A stretch of DNA of 7,547 nucleotides from Nanobdellota archaeon (GCA_018812505.1 JAHJDK010000253.1:1-7547), one strand, 5' to 3'; counted from the first letter of the stretch, positions 1 through 5,671 are shown. Numbers and translations: made by a program. Notes: generated by a model from the letters alone, not told the origin.

Positions 1-57
1 CCCCTTTATTCTTTTTCTTTATTGTGTTTCGCTCATTTGATAAAACGCCTTTTAAAA

Positions 58-291
58 TTACTTTTTCGTTTTTGGTTCAAACCTTGTTGCAATTTCATTC
101 ATAATAATTTTTTGTTTTCTTTTACTATTCTTTGTACTGATATATAACTAATTATTGTTTGCTGTTCTGATTTGTAGTTTTTGACTTGTTTTTCTGTAGC
201 TTCCTGTTTGACTATAGGTTTTTAATACATCAAACTTATTAACTCTTTCTAGGATATTTGGTCTTCCTCCTTTGTATAATCTTTTTTCTTT
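58..291 (-). pseudogene. Decayed helix-turn-helix DNA-binding protein (relic)
   Basis: This is the only gene-like signal in the 329 bp before the first operon. On the minus strand, 291 to about 169 reads KEKRLYKGGRPN, then ILERVNKFDVLKTYSQTGSY, then RKTSQKLQI. This resembles the basic GRP-plus-HTH start of transposase-associated or recombinase-like HTH domains (TGSYRKTxxxLxI). The frame then hits TAG at 150-148. A second frame (152-99) continues with ISYISVQRIVKENKKLL, which looks like the recognition helix of the same HTH. A third frame (102-58) gives MNEIATRFEPKTKK and a stop. Skipping the 19 nt at 150-168 would join the first two pieces into QKLQISYISVQRIV, a normal HTH length. There is no ATG in frame at the 5' end. 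I read it as a frameshifted relic. A chance resemblance in A-rich DNA is possible. Nothing else is visible in 1-329 apart from T-runs on the plus strand. Confidence 0.42.
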
Positions 292-298
292 TCAAAAA

Positions 299-308
299 CT
301 ATATAAAT
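299..308 (+). promoter_or_regulatory. Archaeal TATA box and BRE for the desulfurase-hyp operon
   Basis: The sequence CTATATAAAT is centred about 26 bp before the ATG at 330. It is preceded by the purine-rich TTCAAAAA, a plausible BRE. This spacing puts transcription start at or within a base or two of the ATG, which predicts a leaderless mRNA. No SD is present before 330, which agrees. An 11-bp inverted repeat, GTTAATTTAAC (317-327), lies between the TATA box and the start codon, where a repressor could act. Confidence 0.65.
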
Positions 309-329
309 AGTTCTTAGTTAATTTAACAT

Positions 330-1529
330 ATGGGGTTGAACGTTCATAAGATAAGGGATGATTTTCCTATTTTGAAGAAAGGATTTGTTTATTTTGATAA
401 TTCTTGCATGACTTTAAGGCCTAGACAGGTTGTTGATTCTATTAACAGGTATTATAATGAGTTTCCTGCTTGTGCTGGTAGGAGTATGCATCAGTTGGGT
501 AATAAGGTTACTGAAGAGGCTGCTCTTGCCCGAAAGAGTATTTCTAAATTTATAGGTGCTAAGAAACCTGAAGAGTTAATATTTACTAGGAATACTACTG
601 AGGCTATTAATTTAGTTGCTAACTCTTTCAAGTTTGAAAAGGGAGATAAGGTTTTGATAACTGATAAAGAGCATAATTCTAATCTGCTTCCTTGGCAGCT
701 TTTGGCTGAAAAAGGAGCTATAAAATTGAAGATTCTTGGCTCTAAGGATGATAACACTTTTAACATGGATTCTTTTGAGAGGGAAGTGCAGGATGTGAAG
801 CTTGTTTCAGTAGTTCATACATCCAACCTTGATGGTGTTACTAACCCTGTTAAGGATATTGTCAGGGTTGCTCATAGAAATGATGCGTTAGTTTTATTGG
901 ATTCTGCGCAGGCAGTTCCTCATAAGGATATTGATGTAAAAAAGCTTGGTGTTGATTTCTTAGCTTTTTCTGGTCATAAAATGCTTGGTCCTTCTGGTAT
1001 TGGAGCTTTGTATGGAAAAAAGGATTTATTGGAGAATCTTAATCCTTTTATGGTTGGTGGAGAAACTGTCAAGGAATCTACTTATATTAAAAGAATCTGG
1101 GAGGATGTTCCTGAGCGTTTCGAGGCAGGTCTTCAGGACTATGCTGGCATAATTGGTTTTGCAGAAGCTGCTAATTATCTTAAGAAGATTGGTTTAAAGA
1201 ACATTGAGAAACATGAGTTAATGCTTAATAAACAATTAACTCTTGGTTTAGAAAATTTAGGAGCTGTTAAGATTATTGGTCCTTCGGTTGATAATAGAGG
1301 TGGGATAACTAGTTTCAATATTGGAAGTGTTGATTCTCATCAGGTTGCTTTGCTGCTTGATAAATCTGCAAATATAATGGTTAGGAGTGGTGCTCACTGT
1401 GTTCATGCATGGTTTGATAAGCATAAAATTCCTGGAAGTGTCAGGGCTTCTTTTTACCTGTATAATACTGAAGATGAAGTGGAGTTTTTTTTGAAAAAAT
1501 TAAAAGAGGTTAAGAATATTTTGAATTAA
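330..1529 (+). CDS. Cysteine desulfurase (class V aminotransferase fold, SufS/Csd-like)
   Basis: This 399-residue PLP enzyme is of the SufS/Csd type, expected to take sulfur from cysteine as an enzyme persulfide for Fe-S cluster or thio-cofactor synthesis in the cytosol. Visible signatures are the N-terminal YFDNSCMTLRP (residues 21-31), EHNSNLLPW (114-122, His115 stacking on PLP), DSAQ (191-194), and SGHK (214-217) with Lys217 as the Schiff-base lysine. RSGAHC (352-357) has Cys357 in the position of the persulfide cysteine, and RASFYLYNT (372-380) is near the C-terminus. Length is normal for the family. Extra cysteines occur at 26 and 48, near the active-site entrance. The ATG at 330 is supported by the TATA box 26 bp upstream and by the normal N-terminus. 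It is the first gene of a five-gene operon with hypA and hypC, so a role in Fe-S supply for a hydrogenase is attractive but inferred. A selenocysteine lyase activity cannot be excluded from sequence. Confidence 0.88.
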   Translation: MGLNVHKIRDDFPILKKGFVYFDNSCMTLRPRQVVDSINRYYNEFPACAGRSMHQLGNKVTEEAALARKSISKFIGAKKPEELIFTRNTTEAINLVANSFKFEKGDKVLITDKEHNSNLLPWQLLAEKGAIKLKILGSKDDNTFNMDSFEREVQDVKLVSVVHTSNLDGVTNPVKDIVRVAHRNDALVLLDSAQAVPHKDIDVKKLGVDFLAFSGHKMLGPSGIGALYGKKDLLENLNPFMVGGETVKESTYIKRIWEDVPERFEAGLQDYAGIIGFAEAANYLKKIGLKNIEKHELMLNKQLTLGLENLGAVKIIGPSVDNRGGITSFNIGSVDSHQVALLLDKSANIMVRSGAHCVHAWFDKHKIPGSVRASFYLYNTEDEVEFFLKKLKEVKNILN

Positions 1530-1535
1530 GAGGTG
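1530..1535 (+). promoter_or_regulatory. SD deciding a TTG start
   Basis: GAGGTG ends 5 nt before TTG at 1541, a near-perfect match to the archaeal anti-SD. It fixes the start of the dehydrogenase at a non-ATG codon. The stop of the preceding gene (1527-1529) abuts this SD, so reinitiation by ribosomes finishing the desulfurase is likely. Confidence 0.75.
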
Positions 1536-1540
1536 GTTTT

Positions 1541-2533
1541 TTGAAAATTGTTTTTTTTGAGATTAAGGATTGGGAAAAGGAACACATTACTAAAAAGTTT
1601 AAAGATTGCAGGTTGATTTTCACTAATCAGCCTTTAACACCTGACAATGTTTCTGACTTTTCTGATTGTGATGCTGTATCTGTTTTTATTTATTCTGTTC
1701 TTAATCAAGAAGTTTTAAAGAAATTTTCAAGGTTGAAGTACATAGCTTCTAGATCGACTGGTTTTGATCATATTGATGTTGCTTTTTGTAAGAAAAAAAA
1801 TATTTTGGTTAGCAATGTTCCTGTTTATGGTGCTAACACTGTTGCAGAGCACACTTTTGCTTTAATTCTTTCTTTGTCTAGAAAAATTCCTCAGTCTGTT
1901 GCAGAAACCAAAAGAGAAGATTTTTCAAGGGAGGATTTAACTGGTTTTGATCTTAAAGGAAAAACTTTAGGGGTTGTTGGAACTGGTAATATAGGTTTGC
2001 ACACTATAAGAATTGCTAGGGGTTTTCAAATGAATGTATTGGCTTTTGATCTTTTTCATAATAAACAGGCTGCTGCAGAGTTAGGATTTCACTATGTTGA
2101 TTTTGATGTTTTGTTAAAAGAATCTGATATTATTAGTTTACATGCTCCTTTGAATAATCATACTTTTCACATGGTTAATAGTTCTTCTATTAAGAAGATG
2201 AAGAAAGGGGTTTTTTTGATTAACACTGCCAGGGGTGGCTTGGTTGATAATGAGGCTTTGGTTAAAGGTTTGAAAGAGGGATATATTGGTGGTGCAGGTC
2301 TTGATGTTTTGGAGGAAGAAAACTTTACAGATGAGGAGATAAATCTTTTGTTTGATGCTTCGTCTGAAAGGCAGAAAAAGATTTTAGCTAATCATATACT
2401 GCTTACTATGCCTAATGTTTTAATCACTCCTCACAATGCTTTTAACAGCCAAGAGGCTCTTGAGAGAATATTGGATACAACTATTGAAAACCTGAATTTT
2501 TTTAAGATGAATAAGCCTGTAAATTTGATTTGA
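1541..2533 (+). CDS. D-isomer-specific 2-hydroxyacid dehydrogenase (D-lactate dehydrogenase type)
   Basis: This 330-residue NAD-dependent enzyme probably interconverts pyruvate and D-lactate or a related 2-oxoacid in the cytosol, regenerating NAD+ in fermentation. The N-terminal substrate-binding part has ASRSTGFDHID (69-79). The inserted Rossmann domain begins near EHTFALILSLSRKI (103-116). It has GVVGTGNIG (144-152), followed by Asp170, the residue that selects NAD over NADP in this family. Catalytic residues are Arg231 in NTARGG, Glu260 at the end of DVLEEE, and His298 in TPHNAF. The insert after Glu260 (about 262-290, ending KILANHILL) is typical of the LdhA branch rather than of glycerate or phosphoglycerate dehydrogenases. 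The start is TTG, backed by the SD at 1530-1535 and by the family-like opening MKIVFFEIKDWE. It lies 11 bp after the desulfurase and 2 bp before hypA. The exact substrate is not certain. Confidence 0.87.
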   Translation: MKIVFFEIKDWEKEHITKKFKDCRLIFTNQPLTPDNVSDFSDCDAVSVFIYSVLNQEVLKKFSRLKYIASRSTGFDHIDVAFCKKKNILVSNVPVYGANTVAEHTFALILSLSRKIPQSVAETKREDFSREDLTGFDLKGKTLGVVGTGNIGLHTIRIARGFQMNVLAFDLFHNKQAAAELGFHYVDFDVLLKESDIISLHAPLNNHTFHMVNSSSIKKMKKGVFLINTARGGLVDNEALVKGLKEGYIGGAGLDVLEEENFTDEEINLLFDASSERQKKILANHILLTMPNVLITPHNAFNSQEALERILDTTIENLNFFKMNKPVNLI

Positions 2534-2535
2534 AG

Positions 2536-2859
2536 ATGCATGAACAAACAATTGCTAAAGTTATAATTGAAGACGCTAATAAGTGTGGTGTTGTTAAAGC
2601 TGTAACTGTTGAGGTTGGTGATCTTGGTCATTTGCCTGCTCATGAGATGGAAGAGGTTTTGAAGACTTTGACTGATTGGGATGTTAAGGTTGTCAGGAAG
2701 AAAGCAACTGTTAAGTGTTCTTGTGGTTTTGTGGGTGAACCTGTTATTGTTGAAAAGGGCCATGATCATAATGTTTTTCGTTGTCCAAAGTGTAATGCTT
2801 TGATGCCTGAGATTTTGGATGGTGATAAAATTATTTTGAAAGATGTTGAGGTTGAATGA
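2536..2859 (+). CDS. hypA: HypA, nickel metallochaperone for [NiFe]-hydrogenase maturation
   Basis: This 107-residue HypA would bind Ni(II) and pass it to the immature hydrogenase large subunit, normally together with HypB. The ATG at 2536 is chosen over an upstream in-frame TTG (2530). HypA must begin Met-His-Glu because the N-terminal amine and His2 bind nickel, and 2536 gives MHEQTIAK. The N-terminal domain shows the family VEVGDLGHLPAHEM segment (26-39). The zinc domain has KCSCG (60-64) and CPKC (83-86). The first zinc pair is therefore C-x-C (Cys61, Cys63) instead of the usual C-x2-C, with 19 residues before Cys83. His76 and His78 lie between the pairs. No SD is visible, and the gene starts 2 bp after the dehydrogenase stop, so translational coupling is likely. 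Its TGA overlaps the hypC ATG. HypB is absent from the window. Confidence 0.92.
   Translation: MHEQTIAKVIIEDANKCGVVKAVTVEVGDLGHLPAHEMEEVLKTLTDWDVKVVRKKATVKCSCGFVGEPVIVEKGHDHNVFRCPKCNALMPEILDGDKIILKDVEVE
2848..2852 (+). promoter_or_regulatory. SD deciding the hypC start
   Basis: GAGGT near the end of hypA lies 6 nt before the ATG at 2859 but only 3 nt before the competing ATG at 2856. The spacing favours 2859, which also gives the Met-Cys N-terminus required for HypC function. Confidence 0.6.
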
Positions 2860-3074
2860 TGTGTTTATCTGTTCCTGGTAGGATTGTTGAAATCAATGGC
2901 GATAAAGCAGTTGTTGATTATGATGGTGAGCGTAGAGTTGCTTCTATTTCTTTGAAAAAAGATGTTAAGGTTGGTGATTATGTAATTGTTAGTGCAAAGT
3001 TCGTCATGGAAGTTATTCCTGAAGAAGAGGCTAAAAAAACATTGGAGCTGTGGGGTAAGACAGATGACTCCTGA
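2859..3074 (+). CDS. hypC: HypC/HybG-family hydrogenase maturation chaperone
   Basis: This 71-residue OB-fold chaperone normally works with HypD to carry the Fe(CN)2CO unit to the large subunit. The start at 2859 gives MCLSVPGRIVEI, the classic HypC opening. Cys2 must become the N-terminal residue or lie next to it to bind iron and the large-subunit precursor. Starting at 2856 would add a second Met and displace Cys2. VGDYVIVSAKFVMEVIPEEE (38-57) aligns with the family VGDYVLVHxGFA region. The conserved His (His51 of E. coli HypC) is replaced here by Ser45, and the following Gly by Lys47. The TGA of hypA overlaps the ATG (TGATG), and the 3' end overlaps the next gene by 11 bp, so the three genes should be translated together. 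Family assignment is firm. Whether it acts without the His is open. Confidence 0.9.
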   Translation: MCLSVPGRIVEINGDKAVVDYDGERRVASISLKKDVKVGDYVIVSAKFVMEVIPEEEAKKTLELWGKTDDS

Positions 3075-3537
3075 ACAGTTTTTTTTAAAGTATTCTTTTC
3101 CTTGTGCTCATGTACTTGTTGAAATGGGCAGTATTGATGAGGCTAAACTTGAAGAGTTGAAGAAGAATGTTCTTAATAATGAAATTATGAATCGTGGCGA
3201 ATTGATGATGTTGTTTCCTTCTGCTTTCAGGAGGATTTCAGAGGTTGCTTCTAGGATGAATAAACCTGTATGGAATGTTGATGTTATGAAGAGGTATTTT
3301 TTAGAGGAGCATAATGATTATATTGATAAGCGTGATGGTAATTACTCTAAATTTACTGATGGATTTGCAGATTTTTGTAAGGTTTATAGGGGTGAGGTTA
3401 TTCATAAAGATGGAGATGCTTTGACTGTTAGGTTTGGTGAGCGTGTCAGGACTGTTTTCTCAGATATATTACCTGGTGTTGTTGTTGGTGATAAGGTTAC
3501 TTTTCATCAGGCTTTCGCTGTTGAGAAGGTTGATTAA
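3064..3537 (+). CDS. Unnamed protein: helical N-terminal domain fused to a HypC-like C-terminal domain
   Basis: This is a 157-residue protein with no name I recognise. Residues 1 to about 95 look helical and charged, with SFPCAH (11-16, Cys14 and His16) and FPSAFRRISEVASRM (51-65). I cannot place this part. Residues 104-157 align almost without gaps with the adjacent HypC. FCKVYRG matches MCLSVPG, GD matches GD, GER matches GER, VGDKVTFHQAFAVEKV matches VGDYVIVSAKFVMEVI. Cys105 falls opposite HypC Cys2, and His148 falls opposite the canonical HypC His, which HypC itself has lost here. The ATG at 3064 is preferred to in-frame codons from 2986, which would bury 26 poorly conserved-looking residues inside hypC. 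A weak TGGGGT lies 7 nt upstream. The gene overlaps hypC by 11 bp and ends the operon. I infer a HypC-partner or HypC-substitute role in hydrogenase assembly. Confidence 0.72.
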   Translation: MTPEQFFLKYSFPCAHVLVEMGSIDEAKLEELKKNVLNNEIMNRGELMMLFPSAFRRISEVASRMNKPVWNVDVMKRYFLEEHNDYIDKRDGNYSKFTDGFADFCKVYRGEVIHKDGDALTVRFGERVRTVFSDILPGVVVGDKVTFHQAFAVEKVD

Positions 3538-3549
3538 GTAGGATAATTC

Positions 3550-3563
3550 TTAACTATAGTTAA
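3550..3563. repeat. 14-bp perfect palindrome between convergent genes
   Basis: TTAACTATAGTTAA is a perfect palindrome 13 bp after the operon stop, in the 56-bp gap before the convergent membrane-protein gene. It could be a weak bidirectional terminator stem or a protein site. No T-run follows on the plus strand, and in such AT-rich DNA a palindrome of this size can arise by chance. Confidence 0.25.
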
Positions 3564-3593
3564 AATCAACTTAGTTTAAAGAAAATAGCTTCC

Positions 3594-3788
3594 TTATACA
3601 AGAATGAAAATTAAAAAATATGATAATGTTGCAAGCAATACTATACCTACAATCAAATAAATTGGTGCAAATTTCTTCTTTTTTTGTCTTTGTATCTTCC
3701 ATAAGTATAGAGATACTATGCCCATAATGAGCAATAAAGCATATAAACCTAATATAATATATCCTATAAATGCTTTTGGACCAGTCAT
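3594..3788 (-). CDS. Small two-TM membrane protein
   Basis: This 64-residue protein has two hydrophobic helices, about residues 7-30 and 41-63. They are separated by a strongly basic loop, KIQRQKKKK (31-39). By the positive-inside rule the loop is cytoplasmic and both ends are outside. I recognise no family and assign no function. It is kept as a real gene because a TATA-like box lies 26-27 bp before its ATG, the same leaderless spacing as its neighbours, and because the hydrophobic-basic-hydrophobic pattern is coherent. It lies downstream of the transporter gene on the same strand (133 bp gap) and is convergent with the hyp operon. An imperfect inverted repeat with CCAGT/ACTGG arms (3781-3804) spans its start codon. 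Confidence 0.6.
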   Translation of the reverse strand: MTGPKAFIGYIILGLYALLLIMGIVSLYLWKIQRQKKKKFAPIYLIVGIVLLATLSYFLIFILV

Positions 3789-3804
3789 AATAATTAATTA
3801 CTGG
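3781..3804. repeat. Imperfect inverted repeat over the start of the two-TM gene
   Basis: Arms CCAGT (3781-3785) and ACTGG (3800-3804) are exact, with 14 bp between them. 8 of 12 positions of the 24-bp element pair. It covers the predicted transcription start and the start codon, a position suited to a repressor site. One arm lies in the coding sequence (Thr-Gly codons), so it may be incidental. Confidence 0.25.
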
Positions 3805-3810
3805 TATAAG

Positions 3811-3819
3811 TTTATATAT
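3811..3819 (-). promoter_or_regulatory. TATA box of the two-TM protein gene
   Basis: On the minus strand AATATATAA is centred about 27 bp before the ATG at 3788, preceded by the purine-rich AAAGAAAA (BRE-like). This predicts a leaderless transcript. No SD is seen before the ATG. Confidence 0.55.
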
Positions 3820-3921
3820 TTTTCTTTAAACTAACCTCTACGATGCAGTTTTTCCTCACTTTGTATGGTCAAAGAACTTAATAGGAATTCTGATGATAGT
3901 TGTTTATCCAAGAAAGCTTAT

Positions 3922-4830
3922 TTAGAAAAATTTGGTTTTTTTAAAATTAATAACTGATTTCTTTATCTGATTTGAGCTAATCAAAAATAAACTCGCACCA
4001 CACACAACAGCAAGAACTCCAAAAACTTGCCCCAACAAGAATAATTGGTTTGAGAAAACAAAGTTAAGCATTGTGGTTACAACTGATCCAAAAGAAAGGA
4101 TTGCAACTGCAGTGCTTACTTTAACCAATTTTAAACCATTATAAAAAGTGAATACATAGCCAAACAAAAATACTGATGTTATTAAAATCCAGCTAAGATA
4201 TGGGAGAGTTAGACTCTGAATAACTGATAGTTGATTTGTTAAACCTAGAAACACCATTATAAAAAGTGATCCAAAAAACATTCTGCCAAAAGCAACAACG
4301 TTGCCTGATAGATTCTTTAACATTTGTTTTGACAACACTATTTCTGCAGCCCAAAATAAGGTTGCTATGAATATTAGCAAAGCTCCTGTGTTAAATTCAA
4401 AGCTCATCAAATTTAATAAGAAAAAATTACCAATCAACAGCAATATTGAACCAGCTATAATTTTAGAGTTTAACTTTTCCTTAAAAAAAATCATTGCAAG
4501 TATCACAACCCAAATAATCATAGTTTTATGAATAAAAGATCCTTGTGCAGAGCTTGCCATACTAAGACCTTTGAAAAAAAGCAGAAAAGGGATGCTTCCA
4601 CCAACCAAACCAATCAAAGATAGTTTTCCCCACTCTTTGAACTTCAACTTTTTCAACTCTTTAAACTGGCCAGATAACAATATAATAGAGAATAAAAAAA
4701 GAGCAACAACAACATTCTTTGCTCCTGTAAACATGTAAGGATTAATTCCTTTGACACCAAATGCATTTAAGAATATACTGACTCCTGAGATGATTGCTGT
4801 CAAAAAAACCAATAAGATACCTCTCTTCAT
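3922..4830 (-). CDS. EamA/DMT-superfamily 10-TM transporter
   Basis: This is a 302-residue integral membrane protein made of two EamA repeats of five helices each (about residues 1-140 and 147-285). Hydrophobic segments lie near 3-23, 32-52, 69-87, 95-115, 122-140, 147-166, 178-196, 209-230, 237-259 and 264-284. The family-typical short motif FFKEKL (115-120) ends the fourth helix, as in other EamA proteins. Members export or import small metabolites such as amino acids or nucleotide-related compounds. The substrate cannot be read from sequence. The ATG at 4830 is preferred to an in-frame TTG at 4845, because a TATA-like box is centred 27 bp before the ATG and the usual MKRG-hydrophobic start follows. 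It lies 24 bp after the Nudix gene on the same strand, so readthrough from that gene is also possible. The C-terminal tail after 287 is Lys-rich and probably cytosolic. Confidence 0.85.
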   Translation of the reverse strand: MKRGILLVFLTAIISGVSIFLNAFGVKGINPYMFTGAKNVVVALFLFSIILLSGQFKELKKLKFKEWGKLSLIGLVGGSIPFLLFFKGLSMASSAQGSFIHKTMIIWVVILAMIFFKEKLNSKIIAGSILLLIGNFFLLNLMSFEFNTGALLIFIATLFWAAEIVLSKQMLKNLSGNVVAFGRMFFGSLFIMVFLGLTNQLSVIQSLTLPYLSWILITSVFLFGYVFTFYNGLKLVKVSTAVAILSFGSVVTTMLNFVFSNQLFLLGQVFGVLAVVCGASLFLISSNQIKKSVINFKKTKFF

Positions 4831-4853
4831 AAGAAAAGAAAACAATTTTGTTT

Positions 4854-4862
4854 TTTATAAAT
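4854..4862 (-). promoter_or_regulatory. TATA box of the EamA gene, embedded in the Nudix stop region
   Basis: On the minus strand ATTTATAAA is centred about 28 bp before the ATG at 4830. It includes the TAA stop codon (4857-4855) of the Nudix gene. This supports an independent leaderless transcript for the transporter in addition to possible cotranscription. Confidence 0.5.
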
Positions 4863-5574
4863 TTTTTGGACCATACCAAGTAATGTTTTTTAATTTGATA
4901 TCTTTAAATTCATGATTTTTCTGGAAACGATCCATTTCTGCAACAAAAAATCTTCCGTCTTTAACCCATTTCAAAAAATATGGGATATTAGGAAAAATTT
5001 TCTTAGTTAGAAACTCTTCTTTTGTAACCCAAGAATTTTCACCCTCTCTGATATTTTTTTTAAGCTTCCCTTTAGGATTGGTTCCTCTTACAACAAACAT
5101 GATGTGGTGATACGTTTTCTCATTATCATTATAAGTATGAAAGTTTACAATTCCTGCAATCTCTAAATCAACTGTTAAAGATGTTTCTTCTTTTAACTCT
5201 CTTGCAGCACATTCTAACAATTCTTCTCCAAAGGTAAGCTTTCCACCTATTAGTCCAGAATAACCATAAAATGGTTCTTTTAATCTCTTTTGGGTTAAAA
5301 TCTTTTCATCCTTAAAAACAGCAATTATCATTGCAACTAATGGATACTGTGGTCTTGTTCCTGTTTCGCCGTCAAGAAAGATAGCAACTTTCTTTCCTTC
5401 AGAAGATAAATAGTATCTCTCATTTTTCTTTTCAATTAATCCATCTTTCTCCATAGATTTAAGATGATACGCAAACTTGTTACTCTCTCCTTCTTTGTTC
5501 CAAAGCTCATTAAAACTTCTTTTTTGATGATGGATTAATTCTTTTAGTATTTTATTTCTTAATTCATGACTCAT
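4855..5574 (-). CDS. Winged-helix/Nudix hydrolase fusion
   Basis: This 239-residue two-domain protein begins with a winged-helix DNA-binding domain (1 to about 66). It shows SFNELWNKE, then FAYHLKSMEKDGLIEKK and a YYLSSEGKKVA wing, as in ArsR-like archaeal regulators. The Nudix hydrolase domain follows (about 77-205). Its Nudix box runs from Gly111 to Leu133 and keeps G-x5-E-x7-RE-L-x-EE (Glu117, Arg125, Glu126, Glu129, Glu130). Only the late Gly is Ser132. The metal and catalytic residues are intact, so hydrolysis of a nucleoside-diphosphate-linked substrate is expected; which substrate is unknown. The C-terminal tail (206-239) is unassigned. NrtR regulators join the same domains in the opposite order and usually have a degraded box, so this is not a plain NrtR. 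The ATG at 5574 has a TATA box 26 bp upstream. It is divergent from the M52 protease gene and upstream of the EamA gene. Confidence 0.86.
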   Translation of the reverse strand: MSHELRNKILKELIHHQKRSFNELWNKEGESNKFAYHLKSMEKDGLIEKKNERYYLSSEGKKVAIFLDGETGTRPQYPLVAMIIAVFKDEKILTQKRLKEPFYGYSGLIGGKLTFGEELLECAARELKEETSLTVDLEIAGIVNFHTYNDNEKTYHHIMFVVRGTNPKGKLKKNIREGENSWVTKEEFLTKKIFPNIPYFLKWVKDGRFFVAEMDRFQKNHEFKDIKLKNITWYGPKNL

Positions 5575-5596
5575 AAAGTGTAGAAAGTAATATTTA

Positions 5597-5605
5597 TTTA
5601 TAAAT
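5597..5605 (-). promoter_or_regulatory. TATA box of the Nudix gene
   Basis: TTTATAAA, symmetric and so read on either strand, is centred 26-27 bp before the ATG at 5574. No SD precedes the ATG, so a leaderless mRNA is predicted. Confidence 0.6.
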
Positions 5606-5611
5606 CTCTAT

Positions 5612-5627
5612 CTCAAAAAGATTTGAG
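5612..5627. repeat. Inverted repeat upstream of the Nudix promoter (candidate operator)
   Basis: CTCAAA and TTTGAG are exact 6-bp arms separated by 4 bp. The element lies just upstream of the Nudix TATA box, at about -38 to -53 from the ATG. Because the gene encodes a winged-helix protein, autoregulation at this site is plausible. A further palindrome, CTTTTAAAAG, lies at 5632-5641 but is pure AT plus one GC pair and weaker evidence. Confidence 0.35.
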
Positions 5628-5671
5628 TAAACTTTTAAAAGCTCAGATATAATTTATTTTATTATGCAACA

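Noticed and set aside
266..270. GGAGG on the minus strand as an SD for a divergent gene
   Set aside because: No start codon follows at a suitable distance. The bases fall within the Gly-Gly-Arg codons of the HTH relic.
491..766. Minus-strand frame opposite the desulfurase
   Set aside because: It is a shadow of a well-supported gene. The same applies to minus-strand frames at 2431-2769, 6341-6703 and 6580-7074 and to the plus-strand frame at 4301-4531.
1548..1557. T8 runs (also near 1486 and 3080) as programmed frameshift sites
   Set aside because: The reading frames continue normally through them, and no second frame extends a known domain. Ordinary AT-rich coding explains them.
2530..2535. 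In-frame TTG start for hypA at 2530
   Set aside because: It would add Met-Lys before Met-His-Glu and bury the nickel-binding N-terminus. It also has no SD.
2986..3063. Longer version of the HypC-fusion protein starting at 2986
   Set aside because: The added 26 residues are the out-of-frame reading of hypC. The ATG at 3064 gives a tight operon overlap and a natural N-terminus.
3891..3957. C/D-box small RNA (TGATGAT at 3891, CTGA at 3954)
   Set aside because: There are no C' or D' boxes and no terminal stem, and the D-box end lies inside the EamA coding region. Such short boxes are frequent by chance.
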